NCBI RefSeq assembly: GCF_051020985.1
Contig: NW_027475306.1
Location: 1-64,000 of the forward strand
Length of the DNA: 64,000 nucleotides
Direction of reading: 5' to 3'
Source of the DNA: Nomia melanderi
Taxonomy: Eukaryota > Arthropoda > Insecta > Hymenoptera > Halictidae
The notes below the pieces were generated by a model. The model saw only the letters and a list, made by a program, of their open reading frames with translations, ran no database searches and had not been told where the DNA came from. Position numbers and translations under genes: made by a program. The stretch's first letter is position 1, and the number at the start of each line of letters is the position of its first letter. Below, one piece after another: positions 62,991 to 64,000 of this stretch.

Positions 62991-64000
62991 TATTGCGCTA
63001 TCTCTAATAGCACCCGAGATATCACCATATATATATTGGATTTTTCCAAGACCCAGAGTGTCCGGCCTCATGAGACTGTGGTTTTCTCGGCCCCTGGTGG
63101 TCCGAGGTCGTTCCCGCTGTCCAGATTCATGCGCCAGGGCCTCCTACAGACAATGCACTTTGAATTATTGCGCTATATGTAATAGCACCCGAGATATCAC
63201 CAGATATATATTGGATTTTTCCCTGACCCTGAGTGTCCGGCCCCATAAGACGGTGGTTTTCTCGGCCCCTGGTGGTCCGAAGTCGTTCCGCGGCACAGAT
63301 TCATGCGCCAGGGCCTTATGCAGATAATTCACTTTGGTTTATTGCGCTATCTCTAATAGCAGCCGAGATATCACCAGATATATATTGGATTTTTCCCCGA
63401 CCCTGAGGGTCCGGCCCCATGAGACGGTGGTTTTCTCGGCCCCTGGTGGTCCGACGTCGTTCCTGCTGCACAGATTCATGCGACAGGGCCTCCCGCAGAA
63501 AATGCACTTTGATTTATTGCGCTATATCTAATAGCACCCGAGATATCACCAGATATATATTGGAGTATTCCCCGACCCTGAGTGACCGGCCCCATGAGAC
63601 TGTAGTTTTCTCGGCCCCTGGTGGTCCGAGGTCGTTCCCGCTGCACAGATTCATGCGCCAGGGCCTCCTACAGACAATGCACTTTGATTTATTGCGCTAT
63701 CTGTAATAGCACCCGAGATATCACCAGATATATATTGGATTTTTCCCTGACCCTGAGTGTCCGGCCCCATGAGACGGTGGTTTTCTCGTCCCCTGGTGGT
63801 CCGAGGTCGTTCCCGCTGCACAGATGCATGCGCCAGGGCATCCTGCAGATAATTCACTTTGGTTTATTGCGCTATCTCTAATAGCACCCGAGATATCACC
63901 AGATATATATTGGATTTTTCCCTGACCCTGAGTGTCCGGCCCCATGTGTCGGTGGTTTTCTCGGCCCCTGGTGATCCGAGGTCGTTCCCGCTGCACAGAT
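62991..64000 (+). repeat. Mosaic monomers beyond the homogeneous HOR block
   Basis: About six A-type monomers that are no longer in HOR order. Some resemble HOR monomers: the one near 63,760-63,850 is similar to HOR monomer 2, and the last one (ATGTGTCGGTGG, CCCCTGGTGATCCGAGG) is like HOR monomer 9. Small length changes occur, such as TCGTTCCGCGGC near 63,283, one base short. The array continues past the window end. Confidence 0.8.

Larger units (their letters stand above)
13421..64000 (+). repeat. 175-bp satellite array, about 289 head-to-tail monomers
   Basis: One 175-bp monomer recurs in a single orientation to the end of the window. I number the consensus from TTTATTGCGC (1-10). Landmarks are TAATAG at 18-23, an EcoRV-type GATATC at 30-35, ATATATATTGG at 41-51, TGTCCGGCCCCATGAGACGG at 71-90, TTCTCGGCCCCTGG at 96-109, GGTCCGAGGTCGTTCCCGC at 111-129, CAGATTCATGCGCCAGGGCC at 134-153 and CTGCAG or CTACAG at 156-161. 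Hand counting gives 92 G+C of 175 and 9 CpG. Most monomers are exactly 175 bp; a few carry 1-2 bp indels and one carries a 40-bp insertion. No inverted monomer, transposon or single-copy sequence interrupts the array. Recurrent short open frames (about 60-100 codons on both strands) are by-products: 175 is not a multiple of 3, so each monomer shifts the frame and the TAATAG closes each + frame in turn. I do not recognise the family. Confidence 0.98.

Noticed and set aside
13424..63996. Hundreds of open frames of 60-153 codons on both strands, many nearly identical, as possible repeated genes
   Set aside because: They recur with the 175-bp period, overlap each other in all frames and strands, and end at the same TAATAG or its equivalent. 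Monomer length 3x58+1 shifts the frame every copy. No domain, start context, intron or selection signal is seen.
13421..64000. CENP-B box within the monomer
   Set aside because: I compared both strands with the core TTCGNNNNANNCGGG. The nearest stretch, GGTCGTTCCCGCTGCACAG, and its complement do not fit: the core TTCG and the correctly spaced CGGG are not both present. A different binding box remains possible.
13421..64000. Pol III promoter or tRNA-derived origin (GGTCCGAGGTC, in some monomers GGTTCGAGGTC, resembling a B box; TAGCACCCGAG resembling an A box)
   Set aside because: The B-box likeness is partial even in the GGTTCGA variants, because the final TCC or CC is missing. The A-box likeness has several mismatches. 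No tRNA fold, poly-T terminator in the right place or SINE tail is visible.
13421..64000. CRISPR array
   Set aside because: Repeats are directly contiguous 175-bp units with graded divergence. There are no short identical repeats separated by unique spacers.
13421..64000. Stable hairpin CTCGG...CCGAG around consensus 99-118
   Set aside because: Only a 5-bp stem with an 11-base loop; chance level in a GC-rich repeat.
13421..64000. Assignment to a named species satellite (for example the ~174-bp frog centromeric repeat or 171-bp alpha satellite)
   Set aside because: Only length and layout are similar. I cannot match the sequence from memory, so naming would be a guess; a repeat-database search would decide.

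Overview
This window is tandemly repeated satellite DNA from end to end. I find no gene, RNA gene, transposon, CRISPR array or single-copy sequence that I can support. It must come from a eukaryote, most likely a long-read assembly through a centromeric, pericentromeric, subtelomeric or other heterochromatic block. I do not recognise either satellite family and cannot name the species.

There are two unrelated arrays with a knife-edge junction at about 13,418-13,421. The left array (1-13,417) is an extremely AT-rich satellite built on a degenerate 10-bp unit, AAAACTATAT, with 9-bp and other variants (AAAACTAAC, AAAACTAAT, AAAACTCTAT, AAAACTGTAT). Its unit variants form longer nested repeats: about 970 bp (two copies), about 363 bp, 1.73 kb (two copies plus a third near the junction) and 611 bp (two copies). 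A segment of more than 3 kb recurs about 7.1 kb downstream. The A-tracts recur nearly once per helical turn, and C greatly exceeds G on the + strand.

The right array (13,421-64,000) is about 289 head-to-tail copies of a 175-bp monomer, all in one orientation. By hand count the consensus has 92 G+C in 175 bases and 9 CpG sites. Two monomer classes are interspersed. Type A has the common central segment. Type B has a central box (consensus positions about 58-96) differing at 18 of 45 aligned bases with no indel, while much of the rest of the monomer stays similar. This resembles the A/B monomer dimorphism of other centromeric satellites.

The right array has layers. The edge (13.4-17.1 kb) is heterogeneous. 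From 17.1 to 30.3 kb, multi-monomer blocks recur at offsets that are near multiples of 175 bp. Three related superblocks follow at about 30.3-36.2, 39.0-44.75 and 44.75-47.98 kb. A B-rich stretch with A-B alternation every 350 bp covers 48.0-53.7 kb. From 53.7 to 63.0 kb lies a highly homogeneous higher-order repeat (HOR) of 12 monomers (2,100 bp), with one 13-monomer copy, one 8-monomer deletion copy and a partial last copy. The last kilobase is again mosaic.

Short open frames recur through the right array because the monomer is 175 = 3x58+1 bp, so each copy shifts frame and a TAATAG near the monomer start closes each frame in turn. They are by-products of the repeat, not genes.
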